Of a stretch of DNA of 64,000 nt, positions 1-13,017 are shown piece by piece. How positions within the stretch are numbered: the first letter of the stretch is position 1; each line of letters starts with the position of its first letter. Position numbers and translations under genes: made by a program. The notes under the pieces are model-generated. The model did no database searches and had not been told where the DNA came from. It saw only the letters and a program-made list of their open reading frames with translations. The stretch spans positions 1,223,392-1,287,391 of the forward strand of contig PSQN01000001.1 of assembly GCA_002989075.1 (NCBI GenBank). Reading direction: 5' to 3'. This DNA comes from Arthonia radiata. Taxonomy: Eukaryota; Ascomycota; Arthoniomycetes; Arthoniales; Arthoniaceae.

Positions 1-502
1 AAAAAGGGTGCAGGGAAGAAGAAGGATACTACTACAAAGAGTAGGAAGACGAGACTAGCTTGGGACTAGTGCAATACTTAGGCTTGTTACAGGTACAATA
101 CTCAGTAACAAAGAGAAGCTGTTGTTGTGTTGTCTGTCTTGTTAGCTAGAATCCTCTAGAGGGATCCTAGCTTATATATCTAAGTCTAGCGGCCCGTGCA
201 GGACTTACTAGATATCTGTTCTTTTGATAGGGGCCAGATAACCCGTAACTTACCGCACAAGACGGTAATTCCGTCTATCTAAAACTGTTAGTCTCAGTCT
301 ATCCCGTGTTGTCTTAGACTACGGGCCAGCTGTCTAGGACGGGTCGTGCAATGCTCCTTTTTGTCCTAGGCCCGGGCTACTAGGCCCGATCCTTTAGGTA
401 AAAGGCTTGTTCTATTCTAGGCCGGGACAGCTGGTAGGACCTGTCCAATACTCCGGGCCACTGAGGGTTCTGGCTAACCAGCTAGTTGGTTAATTTCCAA
501 CA
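1..502 (+). repeat. LTR of a Ty1/Copia family, cut by the window edge
   Basis: This 502-bp stretch matches, over its whole length, the solo LTR at 5625-6132 and, in reverse orientation, the two LTRs at 11450-11933 and 24351-24858. It ends in CCAACA, the expected CA terminus. Compared with the other copies it keeps more G and C, so it is the least RIP-altered copy here. Only the first few bases are missing at the window edge. I cannot say whether it is a solo LTR or one end of an element lying outside the window. Confidence 0.8.
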
Positions 503-705
503 TAGACTTCTAAAATTAAGGTTATAAGACCTTAAAAAGTATTACTATAAGCTATTTTAAGAGCAATAGCTATAATTATCTTAATTTATAATATAAAAGC
601 TACTAAAAAAGGCTCTATATTAGTAGAGAAAGATAAATATATTTCTTACTTCTAGGTATTCTATATAAGATCTATATTTAACTCTAATTTACCTTTAATT
701 TTATA
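503..705. other. AT-rich spacer
   Basis: About 200 bases of AT-rich DNA between the Copia-family LTR and the inverted Gypsy LTR piece. No gene and no recognisable element domain is visible. It may be decayed internal sequence of the older minus-strand Gypsy relic. Confidence 0.4.
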
Positions 706-856
706 ACGCCGGTCGCTAAGAAGACCGAACTAAGGCTTACTTACCTTATATACTTATTAACCTTAATAGTAGGTATCTTATATACTAAAGACTAAAAGAT
801 AGGAAAGATAAGATAGATTATAAAGAGTAAGAGGGGCTTAATAGAGTAAATAGAAG
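706..856 (-). repeat. Left half of an older inverted Gypsy LTR
   Basis: Read on the minus strand, this piece matches the last 140 or so bases of the LTR at 857-1328. The rest of the same inverted LTR resumes at 8739, on the far side of the Gypsy element. The simplest reading is that the element at 857-8738 jumped into an LTR of a related element lying in the opposite direction. The five bases AGAAG occur at both junctions (852-856 and 8739-8743), as expected for a target-site duplication. Confidence 0.7.
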
Positions 857-1328
857 TATTATAAATACTAAGCCTAGGACGGCTAAGCGAACCCTCGAGC
901 ATTAACACCTATTACTCGCTAGAACGCTAACAGGTACTAGCGTACCTTTAACCGATAGGATCTCTTTTATCGATAGCGGTTAAAGCGAGTACGTTAGGCT
1001 AGAAAGCCATAGTTATCTATAAGAATACTAGCGACTATAGCGGTTCTAGAGGACCTCTCTTGTATCTTAGACTATATAGCTAGACTAATAGTCGACCTTA
1101 GAATAGACTTTAGTCTATTAATTTAATATCTAAATATAAGTTTCTTAACTATATTTAAGTAACATACTTTATCTTCTATCTACTTTAGTTAAGCCCCTCT
1201 TACTCTCTATAATCTGTCTCGTCTCTCCTATCTTTTAGTCTCTAGCATATAAGATAACTACTACTAAGGTCGATAAGTATATAAGGTAAGTAAGCCTTAG
1301 TTTAGTTCTTTTAGCGACCGGCGTTATA
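857..1328 (+). repeat. 5' LTR of the first Gypsy element
   Basis: About 472 bp. It aligns along its length with 8266-8738; differences are mostly transitions. The exact first base is uncertain by a couple of positions. Confidence 0.8.
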
Positions 1329-4300
1329 CTTTAATAGACTCGCTATAAAAGTAGAGAAAGTAGATTAGTTATATTTACTACTTTAATACCTAATAGCTGC
1401 AACGCTGCGAATAGGTTGGCTAACAGGATAACTAGTATAAGTAAGATATCGGACGTTAACACTAAAATAAGAAAAAGCTTCTTAAATAAACGTTCTAAAG
1501 TTACTTTATTCTTAATACGCCTAGCTATATACTTTAAAACTTATAAAGACTAATTTCTAAACGACACTACTATAGTTCTATTCGCTATCTCTTATATAGA
1601 TAGAGATGTTTATAAGTAGGTCGAGTACTATCTTAACGATTTCTTGTTTACTTCGATAAAGAGTAGGTACGAGGACACCAATAAGTTCTTCGCTAGCTTT
1701 ATCTTCTTTTAAAAGAAGCTTTGTAAAATCTTTAAATAGACCGACGCTAGGCGCGTCGCTACTAGAAAGCTTAGAAACCTTAAGTAAATAGGATTAGCGA
1801 GCAGATACGCCGCTAAATTTATACAGTATGCTAATTAAATAGGATAGAACAAGAAACCTCTTATTAAGACCTTTTATAAAGGACTTAAGAATTATATTAA
1901 AGAAATAATCTATATTTATAAAGAGAAGTTTAATAATCTCGATACCTTTATATAACGAGCAAAGGAGATCAACGACAGTAACTTTAAAAGATAAATAAAA
2001 AAGAAGGGTAATCCTATTAATAGGTTCTATAGAGCAAAAAATTGAGCAAACTTATAATAAGATCGAGGCGATCTAATAGAGTTAGATTTTACTAAGTCTC
2101 AAGGGAAACCAAACAGCTAAAAAAAGAAACATAGAATAAAGAACAAGCTATACTTATATTATAGAAAACTAGAGCATTAAGTTAAAGAATACCGTTTTAA
2201 GAAACAATAGTTTAATAGTACCGATAGAAACGGATACAACAATCGATCTTAGAAACCCTATCTCTTACAACAATACTTTAATATAACTATTTAGATAAAA
2301 AAGAATAATAGTTGCAATAAGGCAATAGAATTACTAGCAGCCTTCTTCGACCGCTAATAGATAGATCCAACTAAGAATTATCTTCTTTAAGAATTAGGTC
2401 TCCTACAGAAAACTATTTAGAACTAGTATAAGTACGTTACTAAACTAATTAAGGAGCAGAAGAATATCTACTAGAGTACTTTCTGTAACTAGAAAAATAC
2501 TTACTAGGTTTCTTTTAACAAGAAGTATAACGAGTAGAACTTGTTTAACTTATATAAAAACTAGAATATAGATAGTAAGTTATAGAAAGAAACAAAGGAA
2601 CGATAAATAAAAAGGAAACAATAAAATCTATAGAACTAAAACAACATTAACTATACTATTTCGAGGCAGCAGGTACGAGATACCGTTGTACTATACAAAA
2701 CACTATTCTAAATTATATACTACGATAACGATTATACGACCTATAAATCTAAGAAATTAGAGTTAGAATAATAGCTAAGAAAATTAATATCTTTAAAATA
2801 AGGTTCGATATAAGAACTAGGCCTTACCCGAGGAAGACCTAGATTATCTTATTTAGAAATCTAAGGAGAATTTAATAAGAATAGATTGTAGAGGCTAAGC
2901 AAGATAGTAGCTATGATACGTTATAGACAAAACAACAACTTAAAGACAAAAATATAGATTCTAATAGTACAGAATTCTCGCTTAAGAACGATATTAACTA
3001 GAAAGAACAAACTCTAATCCGTTAGAAAGGAATAATATAGAGACTTTGTTAGTTAGCCTTCTATAATAGAAAGTTAAGCGCTAATAAAAATATTAATAAT
3101 ATTCTAGAATATATTTACTTACGCCTATAACGACTAGTAGACTACCTTATTAGAGGTATAGAATTATATAGTTAGTATTAATATCTTTAATTAACAATAT
3201 ACAACCTATAAACACAATAGGTTTTAACTAGCAATAGTTGTATAGTTAAAGTAGAGATCGTAAACAATAAACTAGACGTTATAATAAAAGTAGTACTAGA
3301 ACATTCTATACAGAAATTCTTATAGCAAATTAACCGACAGTAGATTTTAGTATCTAGAATACTCTAGAACGTATACAATTAATAGGAAAAAGACTAAACT
3401 AACTGCTTTAAGGGTAGTAGTACCAGTCCGTCTAACAGTTAGACTCTCTAAAAGTTTAGCTCTATATAAGCTTAACTTCTTATAGAATATATCTATATAC
3501 TCGGGCAACAATAAACTATAGAAACATTAAAATTATAATCGATTTAGGCGCAATAGGCAACTTTATCTTAATATGCTACGTTAAGGAGTATTAAATATAA
3601 ATATAAAAGAAGAAATTACCTTATATACTGTCTAAATTTTAAGAGGCAGAGGAAAGAGTCGACTACAAGACTTTACTAATAAATATAATAATTAAAGACT
3701 ATTAAAAAGAAATTACTTATAATATCGTAGATATTAACTAGTACTACGCTGTACTAGATATATCTTAGTTATAACAATATAACCTAGAAGTAGATTAGAG
3801 AACTAAAAAACTCCTCTTTACTAGGTATAAGTACTTTAAACAAGAGTCGTTCTATAGAATAGATACCCTATAAGCTATTTTTAGTAGTAAGAATAAGAAG
3901 CGCGATAAAGAACTTACGCGGGTTAGTACTACTATACTTTAATACTTAGACATTCTATAAGAGAAGCCTAACGCAGTATTTTATCTATAGCTAACTATAC
4001 GTAAGTATGAATAAGAGACGACTATACGCTAACGATTCTATACAACGATAGATACTTAGTTAATTACTGAGATACTTAAGAAATACGATCAATTTCGATA
4101 TCTATTTAAGAAAGCTGAGCCGAACTCAGCTCTCCTAGAACACAAACTATAGGATTATACAATATCTTTATAAGAAGACAAAACGACAACATTTGATTTA
4201 ATATACTCTCTATTAGAAGTAGAAAATTAAGCGCTCCGCGACTATCTCGACGAAAACCTTAGAAAAGAATTTATTTAGAAATTAATATTACCGGCCGAAT

Positions 4301-5624
4301 ACCTAATACTCTTCGTACTAAAGAAGAATAGCAAACTACGACTTTACGTAGATTATAGACAATTAAACGGGGTAACTATTAAAAACTAATATTCTTTACT
4401 ATATATTAACAAAATAACAGACCGATTGTATAACGCACAATAGTTTACTAAGTTTAATCTATAAGGAGCCTATAACTTAATCTATATAAAGAAAGGTAAA
4501 GAATAGAAAACAGCCTTCTATACTAGATACAGACTTTTTAAGTATTGCGTTATACCCTTTAAGCTAATAAACGTACTAGCATTATTTTAGAAACTAATTA
4601 ACAATATACTTAGTAATTATCTAGATATATTTATAACTACTTATCTAAACAATATTCTAGTATATAGCTGTATACTAGAAGAACATAAAAAATATATTAA
4701 GAAGGTATTAGAAAGATTAGCGCGTATCAATTTATAAATTAATATCGAGAAAACCTAGTTTTATCAACAATCTGTCAAATTTCTTAGATTTATAATTACC
4801 GAGTACGGTCTTTAAATAACAGATTTAAAGATCTAATCCGTTCTAACCTAGCCTATATTAAAGAATATAAAATAATTGTAATAGTTTCTTAGTTTTACTA
4901 ATTATTATAAACAATAGATATTTAACTTTAACCGAATTATAGCACTGCTGTCTTAACAGACAAAACAATCGATAGAATTCTTCTAGACGTAAAAAGAACA
5001 ATTAGTATTTAAAGAGCTTAAGAAAGCTTTTAAGATCGAATCTATACTAGCAATATTTAACCTTAACTTACTAATTATTATAGAAATAGACGCGTTAGAC
5101 TATATTATTGGAGCGTATATAAGTTAAAATAATAAGGAAAGAAAGCTTAGACCAGTAGCTTTTTACTTAAGAAAAATATTACCTATAGAATAGAACTACA
5201 ATATTTACAATAAAGAGCTCTTAGCTATTATAGCAGTATTTGAGATATAGCGAGCTTACTTAGAAAAAGCAAACTATACAATTATAGTATATACAGACTA
5301 TAAGAATCTAACCTACTTTATAATAATAAAGAAACTTAATTGCAGATAAGTTAGATAGTTAGAAACTATAGCTCTATACAACTTTGTTATTACCTACAAG
5401 AAGGGTTTTGAAAACGATAGAGCCGACGCTCTAAGCCGACGTCTAGATTACCTTAATAATAAGAAATATATTAAGCATACAATATTTCAAGAGTATAACA
5501 ATAAGATTAGATACAATTAATTGGCTATAACAACTAAGTTTGTTATCGAACTAGACAACCGAATCTTAGACATTCTAAACGACTCTAAGACCTACTAGAA
5601 AAACGAGAAACAACACTTAGAACT

Positions 5625-6132
5625 TGTTAAAGAAGGTACAGGGAAGAAGAAGAATACTACTATAAAGAGTAGAAAGACGAGACCAGCTTAAGACTAATAC
5701 AATACTTAGGCTTAATATAGGTACAATACTTAGTAGCAAGGAGAAGCTGTTGTTATATTGTCTGTCTTATTAGCTAAAATTCTCTAGAGAGATTCTAGCT
5801 TATATATTTAAGTCTAGCAGCCTGTATAGAACTTACTAGATATCTGTTCTTTTAATAGAAGCTAAATAACCCGTAACTTACCGCGTAAGATAGTAATTCC
5901 GTTTATCTAAAATTATTAGTCTTTAAGTCTATTTTATGTTGTCTTAGACTACAAGCCAGCTGTCTAGAACGAATCGTACAATGTTCCTTTTTGTCTTAGA
6001 CCCGGGCTACTAGGCCCGACCCTTTAGGTAAAAGGCTTGTTCTATTTTAGGCCAAGACAGCTAGTAGGACCTGTCCGATACTCCGGGCCCCTGGGGGTTC
6101 CAGCTAACCAGCTAGTTGGTTAATTTCCAATA
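5625..6132 (+). repeat. Solo Copia-family LTR with perfect 5-bp target duplication
   Basis: A 508-bp LTR beginning TGTTAAA and ending CCAATA, flanked by the direct repeat GAACT at 5620-5624 and 6133-6137. It lies within the Gypsy element, between its RNase H and integrase regions. A single LTR with an intact duplication indicates insertion of a whole Copia element followed by LTR-LTR recombination. It matches the LTRs of the element at 11450-24858. Confidence 0.92.
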
Positions 6133-8265
6133 GAACTAGCTAAGAGTAATAAAGACTATTACGAATTCTAAGGCAAAATCTATGTTTCGAGGAATCTAAT
6201 CCAATATATTATTAGTAACTTCTACAATAACCCAACAAAGAGACATAAGAGCATCGATAATACTATAGAAAAGATTATAAGAACCTACTATATCCTAAGA
6301 ATTCGACATTACGTCGAGAACTATATCCGAAAATGCGACGTATACGTAAGAACCAAGCATCTAAAGTATTTACTATACGGTAAACTACAACCACTAAAGA
6401 CACCTAAGAGACCGTAGTATACAGTTTTACTAGACTTTATTACTAAGTTACTAATCTCTAAGGATCTACTTATAGGAGTAGCTTACAACGCTGTCCTAGT
6501 TATATACAATAAACTAATAAAGTACGCATACTTTGTATTCTACAAGGAAGCTAGTAACTTAGAACAGTTAGTATATACCTTCCTTCAGATTATCTTAGCC
6601 AACTATAGTTAACTACAAAGAACTGTCTCAGACAGAGACTAAAAATTTGTCTTACAATTTTAGACATCTCTAATACAATAACTAAGTACCAAACAGAAAA
6701 TATCGACGTTATTTTATCTACAAACAGACAGACAGATAGAACAAACAAATTAAATACTAGAACAGTATCTCTAAGCATACATTAACTATTAGTAAAACGA
6801 CTGGGTACAATTACTACTAGTAGCGTAAGCCGCGTATAACGATACAAAAAACAATATAACTAAAATAACTCCGTTTTATATCTTATATAGCTATTACCCT
6901 CTTTAAAGCAGGCAACTATAAAACACTACTAAAAATAAAATAGCTACACAAATAGCAAGTAGTATAAAAACCCTATACCGGCAGTTAGAGTCTAACAGCG
7001 AGTTTATTAACAAACGTACAAGGAAATAATATAACAAGTCGAGAACTACCCCGAATATAAGTATAAAAGAGGGGGAAAGAGCTTATTTGCTTATAAGAAA
7101 TATAAAAACTATTAGATTAAGCAAGAAACTTAACTATACTAAAACAGAACCGTTTAAAATCTTATAGCAATAGAGATCTATAACATTTAAACTTAAACTC
7201 TTAAAAACAATAAGAATATATCTAGTATTCTATATAGCGCTATTAAAATCAGTCTACTTCCGAGAAGTAAAACGATCTAACCTAGAGATCCCTTCTAACA
7301 ACTAAGAACCCGAGTATAAGGTTAAAACGATTCGAGCTTATAGACAATACCGAGGCAAACGACAGTATCTTATAAAATAGAAAGGATACTCTAAATATAA
7401 AAACTAATAGAAACCGAAATAAAACCTAACTAACTATAAAGATACTATTTAACGATATTGAAACTAAAATATTAATCGGTCGTAGTAGCACTAATACCCT
7501 AATATACTATCTAATACGCCTTATTAACACTTAGATTATCTGTAAATAAGCTAGCTTACTATATTATAAGTCTACTACCTAATTTAGAAAATAGATCTTT
7601 ATAGAAATCTATAGACAGCCCGCTAGAGGTATCTAGTATATTGCTATTCAATATAGCAGCAGACAACTCTTTCTACTCTAATAGCTTATTACGATTTAAT
7701 TTGTCTAAGGTAGACGCTCGCAATACGTCTATCTTCTCCTTTAGCTACGAAACTTTTATTTCTTATAAAGCTACTCTTCTAAAGTAACCCAAGCTTTTCC
7801 CTCTACTTCTTTCTTTAACTGCTTCTTCTCAGTACAACGCTTCTTAGCGCGTTAAAGAGTATCGAATGTTTAAAGGTATTAAGAGCAAATAAAATTAGCT
7901 AACGGGCATATTAGTAAAAGAATAGAAAGTAAGTAGAAGAGAAACTAACTATTAGTTAGTAAAGAACGAACGTTATAGGGCTTCCCTATACAAGTATAGC
8001 TTGTATATATATACCAACTAGATACTAAAAAACAACGCTAGCTTAAATAAGCGTAACGAGAGCAAGCAGACATTTTATCGCCGCAAGTTTCGATTAAAGA
8101 AGCACGAACCTGTTTTTAATTAGTACTAGACAGTAATACAGCAATCTTAAGTATAACGACTTACAGAACAATCTAAAAGACTGCGGCAAGTCGTACTTAT
8201 ATAGTATTAAAGAGAGCAAGGAGCAAAGGTTAATTAGAAACGACTTAACTAGAAGAAGAGGGATT

Positions 8266-8738
8266 GTATTACGAACGCTAAGTCTAAAACAGCTAAGCAA
8301 ACTCCCGAGTATTAATACCTACTACTCGCTAGGACGCTAATAGATACTAGCGTACCTTTAGCTAATAGAATCTCTTTTGCTAATAGCGGCTAAAGCGGGT
8401 ACGTTAGGCTAGAAAGCCGCGGTTATCTACAAGAACACTAGCGGCTACAGCGACCCTAGAGAACCTCTCTTGTATCTTAGACTATATAGCTAAACTAATA
8501 GTTAACCTTAGAATAGACTTTAATCTATTAACTTAATATTTAAATATAAGTTCTTTAACTATATTTAAGTAACATACTTTATCTTCTGTCTACTTTAGTT
8601 AAGTCTCTCTTACCCTCTATAATCTATTCTAACTCTTCTACCTTTTAGTCTCTAATATACAAGATAACTACTACTAAGGTCGATAAGTATATAAGGCAAG
8701 TAAGCCTTAGTTCGGTTCTCCCAGCGACCGGCGTTATA
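8266..8738 (+). repeat. 3' LTR of the first Gypsy element
   Basis: Partner of the 857-1328 LTR. The 3' end GGCGTTATA is followed directly by AGAAG, the same five bases that precede the 5' LTR. About 800 bases of non-coding sequence separate it from the chromodomain trace. Confidence 0.8.
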
Positions 8739-8890
8739 AGAAGATAAAGTATATTATCTAAATATAGTTAAGAAACTTATATTTAGATATTAAGTTAATA
8801 GACTAAAGTCTTCTAAAGGTTAGCTATTAGTTTTACTATATAGTTTAAGATATATAGAGAAGTTTCTCTATATCTATTAGACCCGATAAT
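8739..8890 (-). repeat. Right half of the older inverted Gypsy LTR
   Basis: Read on the minus strand this continues the LTR piece at 706-856: it matches the middle part of the 857-1328 LTR (the segment ending in ACTTTATCTTCT). The similarity fades to the right, so the boundary is approximate. Confidence 0.65.
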
Positions 8891-11449
8891 ATCTATATTA
8901 GATTTATAGAGAATATAGGCTTTTAAAGCCGTCTTATTTAATAATACCTATAGTAGGTTTATAGGCTTAGTTAGAAATAATACTAGTAGAGCTAAGGTAA
9001 CTAGCGGTAATTAATACTTAAAAGTGCGCTAGACCGTCTAGAACTAGTACTTGTTATAAATTTAGATTATAGTTATATTTAGAGTTTTAAGTTAGTAACT
9101 AAACTACTAATAATATATAAACTAATCTTTGAATAATATAACTAAGATAGTAATTATACCTTCTTTTAGGCTAGAGGGCTCTTTTCTAGTACTAAATAAA
9201 GTAGTATCTTTTCTAAGCTTCTACTATAGGCTTAATAATATCTTATTAGTATTATCTTTTTTTACTCTATATAAATTCTTATAATCTAAATTAGATTCTT
9301 ACTATCTATATAGTATAGTATTTTAAAGTTAAATACTAATAGATCTTTTATCTAGTATATTTATTAGTAAAATAATACTTTTATTATTATAAAATATTAT
9401 AAAATATTGTAGTCTATTATAACCTTTACTAAGTACTATATACTAATAAAATAATAGTATTAGTACTTAAAGCTAGTCTATATTACTATAAGCTCTTTAT
9501 TATAGATATTATATCTTAGTTTAGCGTTTATAAACTTCTTTAAAAAGAATACTACTAAGTATAAGTATATATCTATCTTATTATTAATATTAATCTAAAT
9601 AGTATTTGCTACTAAAATAGTTAAACCTAAGTTACTATTTAATAGTAATATTAATTAGCTATTTTCTTATAGTTAAAGTAAAATATCTACTATTATAAAG
9701 TCTAATATATTAGTTATTAAGATAATTAGTAGTATTAAACTAAAGTATATTAGTATAAGTATATTTATAAAGGCTTTCTTTAGCGCTTTAAAAGCTTTTT
9801 ATTAAACTTTACTTTAGTTAAACTTAATATCTTTTGTTAATATATTTATAGATACTATAATTTATAGATAAATTACTAGTAAAAGTTTATAAATTTTAAG
9901 AAGAATAGAATTTACTTTACTATAGTAGAAACTAGCTAATTAGCTATAGTCTATATTCTTTTTAAATCTATTTTAATACTATTAATCTTTATAGTAAACT
10001 CTAGAAACGAGACCTTAGTAGTATAAATTAATACTTAAATAGCCTTATAAATAAACTCTATTTATAAAGCCTTTATAGAACTTCTTTAATATAGCTTTTA
10101 TAGCTTTTCTTATCTTTAAAGAAAATTAAGATATTATTTATATATATAATATATATAGTATTAATAAGATTATCTATAGCTTTATAGATATATATCTAGA
10201 ACGTAGTAAAAGTATTTACTAGTCTAAAAGGTATTACTAAATACTTGTAGTATCTATATTAAATATAAAATACTATTTTTTACTTATTTTCTTTATAAAT
10301 ATAGATATAGTAGTAAGTATCTTAAAGATTAAGCTTTATAAATATCTTTAAGCTCTATAGATAATTAAGAATCTTAGAAACTAGTAGTAATATATAGTAA
10401 TTTTTTATAGTTATATTATTTAAACCGCGGTAGCTGATATATAGTCTCAATAATTTATCTATCTTAAATATAAATAAAACTAAGATATTTACTAAACTAG
10501 TAAAGAGTTATATCTATTTTTTCTTAATTATTGTATTTAGATATTTTTAGAGTGTTTTTAGCTTATTTTATAATATAAAGTAGATTAGCTTATATAGAGG
10601 TTTTATACTATATTTAAGCTTAATTTTATAAGTATACTTATTAAGCGATATAAGCTTACTTAATAATTCTTTAAAAAAGATATCTTTATATTTAGTATAC
10701 TAAAAAAAAAAGCTTATCTTGCTTCTTTACTTTCTTAAGCTTACTATCTAAAGTCTAGTTTAATAGTAAACTAACGTCTAATAGAACCGCTATTTAATAC
10801 TTATAGCGTTTATTAACTTCTATCTATAGGATTATAGAATAGTACTACTCGTCTCTTTATAAATATACTAGAATTATATTTTTCCAAAAAATTTTAATAA
10901 AATTTAGCTCTAGTTATCTATTCTTTAGGTATAGAAAGGTTTTTTAAATAATTATTTTTACTACTTAGCTAATTTAAGACTTAACTTATTTAAGCTATAG
11001 ATATTCTAAAATAAGACTATATTCTATAAAGTTAGCTAAATATAGATAGAGTTAGTAATACTGTTTGTCTCTATATATATCTTTTATAGTTATATTTATA
11101 TTATAAGCGCTATAGAGCTATAGCTTATTCTTATTAAGAAATTTTGTATATAAAAGTTCTACTTTATATAACTTTACTATTCTTATTTAAGTATAATATA
11201 GTAATTAATAAGGTTAATCTCTATACTAGAATTCATTAGCGTAAGAATCTTTCATAGCAACCTATCTAACTGTACTAAGACTTTAATTTATTCTTACTAT
11301 TAATTAATAGTTTTAAGCTTTAAAGATATAAAACTTACTCTTAAAGTCTATTATTTCTTTATCTAATTAGCGTTAAATTAATACTAGTTTAGAAAGAGAT
11401 ATATAATTAGTAGTATAATATTCTTTCTAATTATATATAAAGTAAGTAA
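8891..11449 (-). mobile_element. Older Gypsy relic on the minus strand
   Basis: Very AT-rich. On the minus strand around 10,150-10,480 there is a clear trace of Gypsy reverse transcriptase, resembling the same region of the element at 12822-20834 (traces of YRxLNNITIKN and YYKYLVIPF). The rest is too decayed to divide into domains. The relic is broken many times over. It is probably the element whose inverted LTR pieces lie at 706-856 and 8739-8890, although it could be a separate one. It is the oldest layer here: the Copia element to its right appears inserted into this kind of DNA. Confidence 0.6.
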
Positions 11450-11933
11450 TATTGAAAATTAACCAACTAGCTAGTTAGCCGGAACCCCTAGAGGTCTAGA
11501 GTATCGAACAGGTTCTATTAGCTGTCTCGATCTAGAATAGAACAAGTCTTTTACCTAAAGGGTCGGGTCTAGTAGCTCGAGCTTAGGACAAAAAGAAGCA
11601 TTATACAATCTATTTTAGACAGCTAGCTTATAGTCTAAGACAATATAGAATAAACTTAGAGACTAACAGTTTTAAAACAACAAAATTACTGTCTTATACG
11701 GTAAGTTACAGGTTATCTAGCTCCTATTAAAAAGAACAGATATCTAGTAAGTTCTGTACGGGCCGCTAAACTTAGATATATAAGCTAAAATTCCTCTAGA
11801 GAATTCTAGCTAACAAGACAGACAATATAACAATAGCTTCCCCTTGCTACTAAGTATTGTATTAGTTTCAAGCTGATCTCGTCTTTCTACTCTTTATAGT
11901 AGTATTCTTCTTCTTTTCTGTACCTTTTTAACA
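11450..11933 (-). repeat. Left LTR of the Copia element
   Basis: About 484 bp. It matches the reverse complement of the 1-502 LTR, beginning TATTGAAAATT (a TG-to-TA start) and ending TTTTTAACA. Confidence 0.85.
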
Positions 11934-12821
11934 GATTATAAGCCCGAGTTAGCACCAATTTCTTTTAAATTTCCTTTTTAGAAAATATTTCCTCTACAAC
12001 ACCTATCGGCACCTCTAAACGATTCTATTACCAATCGACTCTAAATTTTTAGCTTAATTTAACTATTAGAACAGAATTTCCTTTTTTTTTCGGAAATCTC
12101 TAACTATATATTCGGCTATAAACTCCTCTTTTAAGATTCCTAAACTTAAGGACTCGACTAATTAGAACATTTAGTCGATTTAAATAGAGGCTCTTTTAAC
12201 TAAAAAGGGCTACAGTAATATTATAATCCCCTTTTCTGGCTATTTAGCTAGAAATATTACTAAAGCTAGCCGCTAGAAACGATCGATAAGGGCAGCAGCT
12301 CTTATTCGACTAACTCTAAAGGACGGTCCTCTTATTTAAATAAAGAGAATTTATAACTCTCTAGAGCTTTAAAATAGCCTAAAAAGGTTATACAAATCGA
12401 AAGGTTTTAGTTCCGAGTTTTTAATTTATAAGAAGCTCTTTAGCACTATACTTAGTAAGATAAAAAACCTTAAGCTTTATCTTACTAAAATTAGGTAATT
12501 AACGGACAATTTAGTAACCCGAGGACTAGTACTACTTAACAAGGTAGTAGCTACTTACGTTCTTTACAATCTAATCTTTAAATACGAGCATACAGTAACT
12601 ATTATTAGCTAAAGCTATCGACAAACAACTAGCAATATAAGTCTATAGGACTTATTTAGTTAACTTATAAACAAGTCTCGTTAAATCTACGGTAGTACCC
12701 CAGTAGAAAAGGTTTTTACTGCAATAGACAACAAATTAACGCAAAAGACCAGAAAAAAATTAAAATCTCTAAGTAAAAACTAAGAAAAATGCCTCTTTTG
12801 TAACAAAAAGGAATATAAACT

Positions 12822-13017
12822 TGTAATGCATAGACGTCCCGATGGCGAATTGGGACAGAATGTTGCCTATTTAGGAAGGCTGCGATCCTTGAAGAATATC
12901 TTCCCTCCAGTGGACGCATCCCTTTCTAGTCTCCTTAATAATTAGCTTAAACATTAGTAGAGCCTATCTAGGCCCTTTTTGCCACCTAACTGCTTTCTGC
13001 CCTATACCTAGATTACA
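12822..13017 (+). repeat. 5' LTR of the second Gypsy element (196 bp)
   Basis: Begins TGTAATGCA and ends GATTACA, canonical TG...CA ends. Same length as the 3' LTR. The left flank is AAACT. Confidence 0.93.

Larger units (their letters stand above)
857..8738 (+). mobile_element. Ty3/Gypsy chromovirus, decayed fossil
   Basis: A full-length but heavily RIP-decayed LTR retrotransposon. The LTRs are about 857-1328 and about 8266-8738, both ending in GGCGTTATA, with AGAAG repeated at the two outer edges. Remains recognisable on the plus strand, in order: gag with a degraded zinc knuckle near 2150; an aspartic protease trace near 3540; reverse transcriptase about 4200-4800; RNase H about 5080-5420; integrase about 6150-7000; a chromodomain about 7320-7430. 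The order RT, RNase H, integrase, chromodomain defines a chromovirus. A solo Copia-family LTR splits it between RNase H and integrase. The coding parts carry many breaks (tens), so it is dead. The changes look like C-to-T and G-to-A, typical of repeat-induced point mutation. It is younger than the inverted LTR it sits in and older than the solo LTR inside it. Confidence 0.85.
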
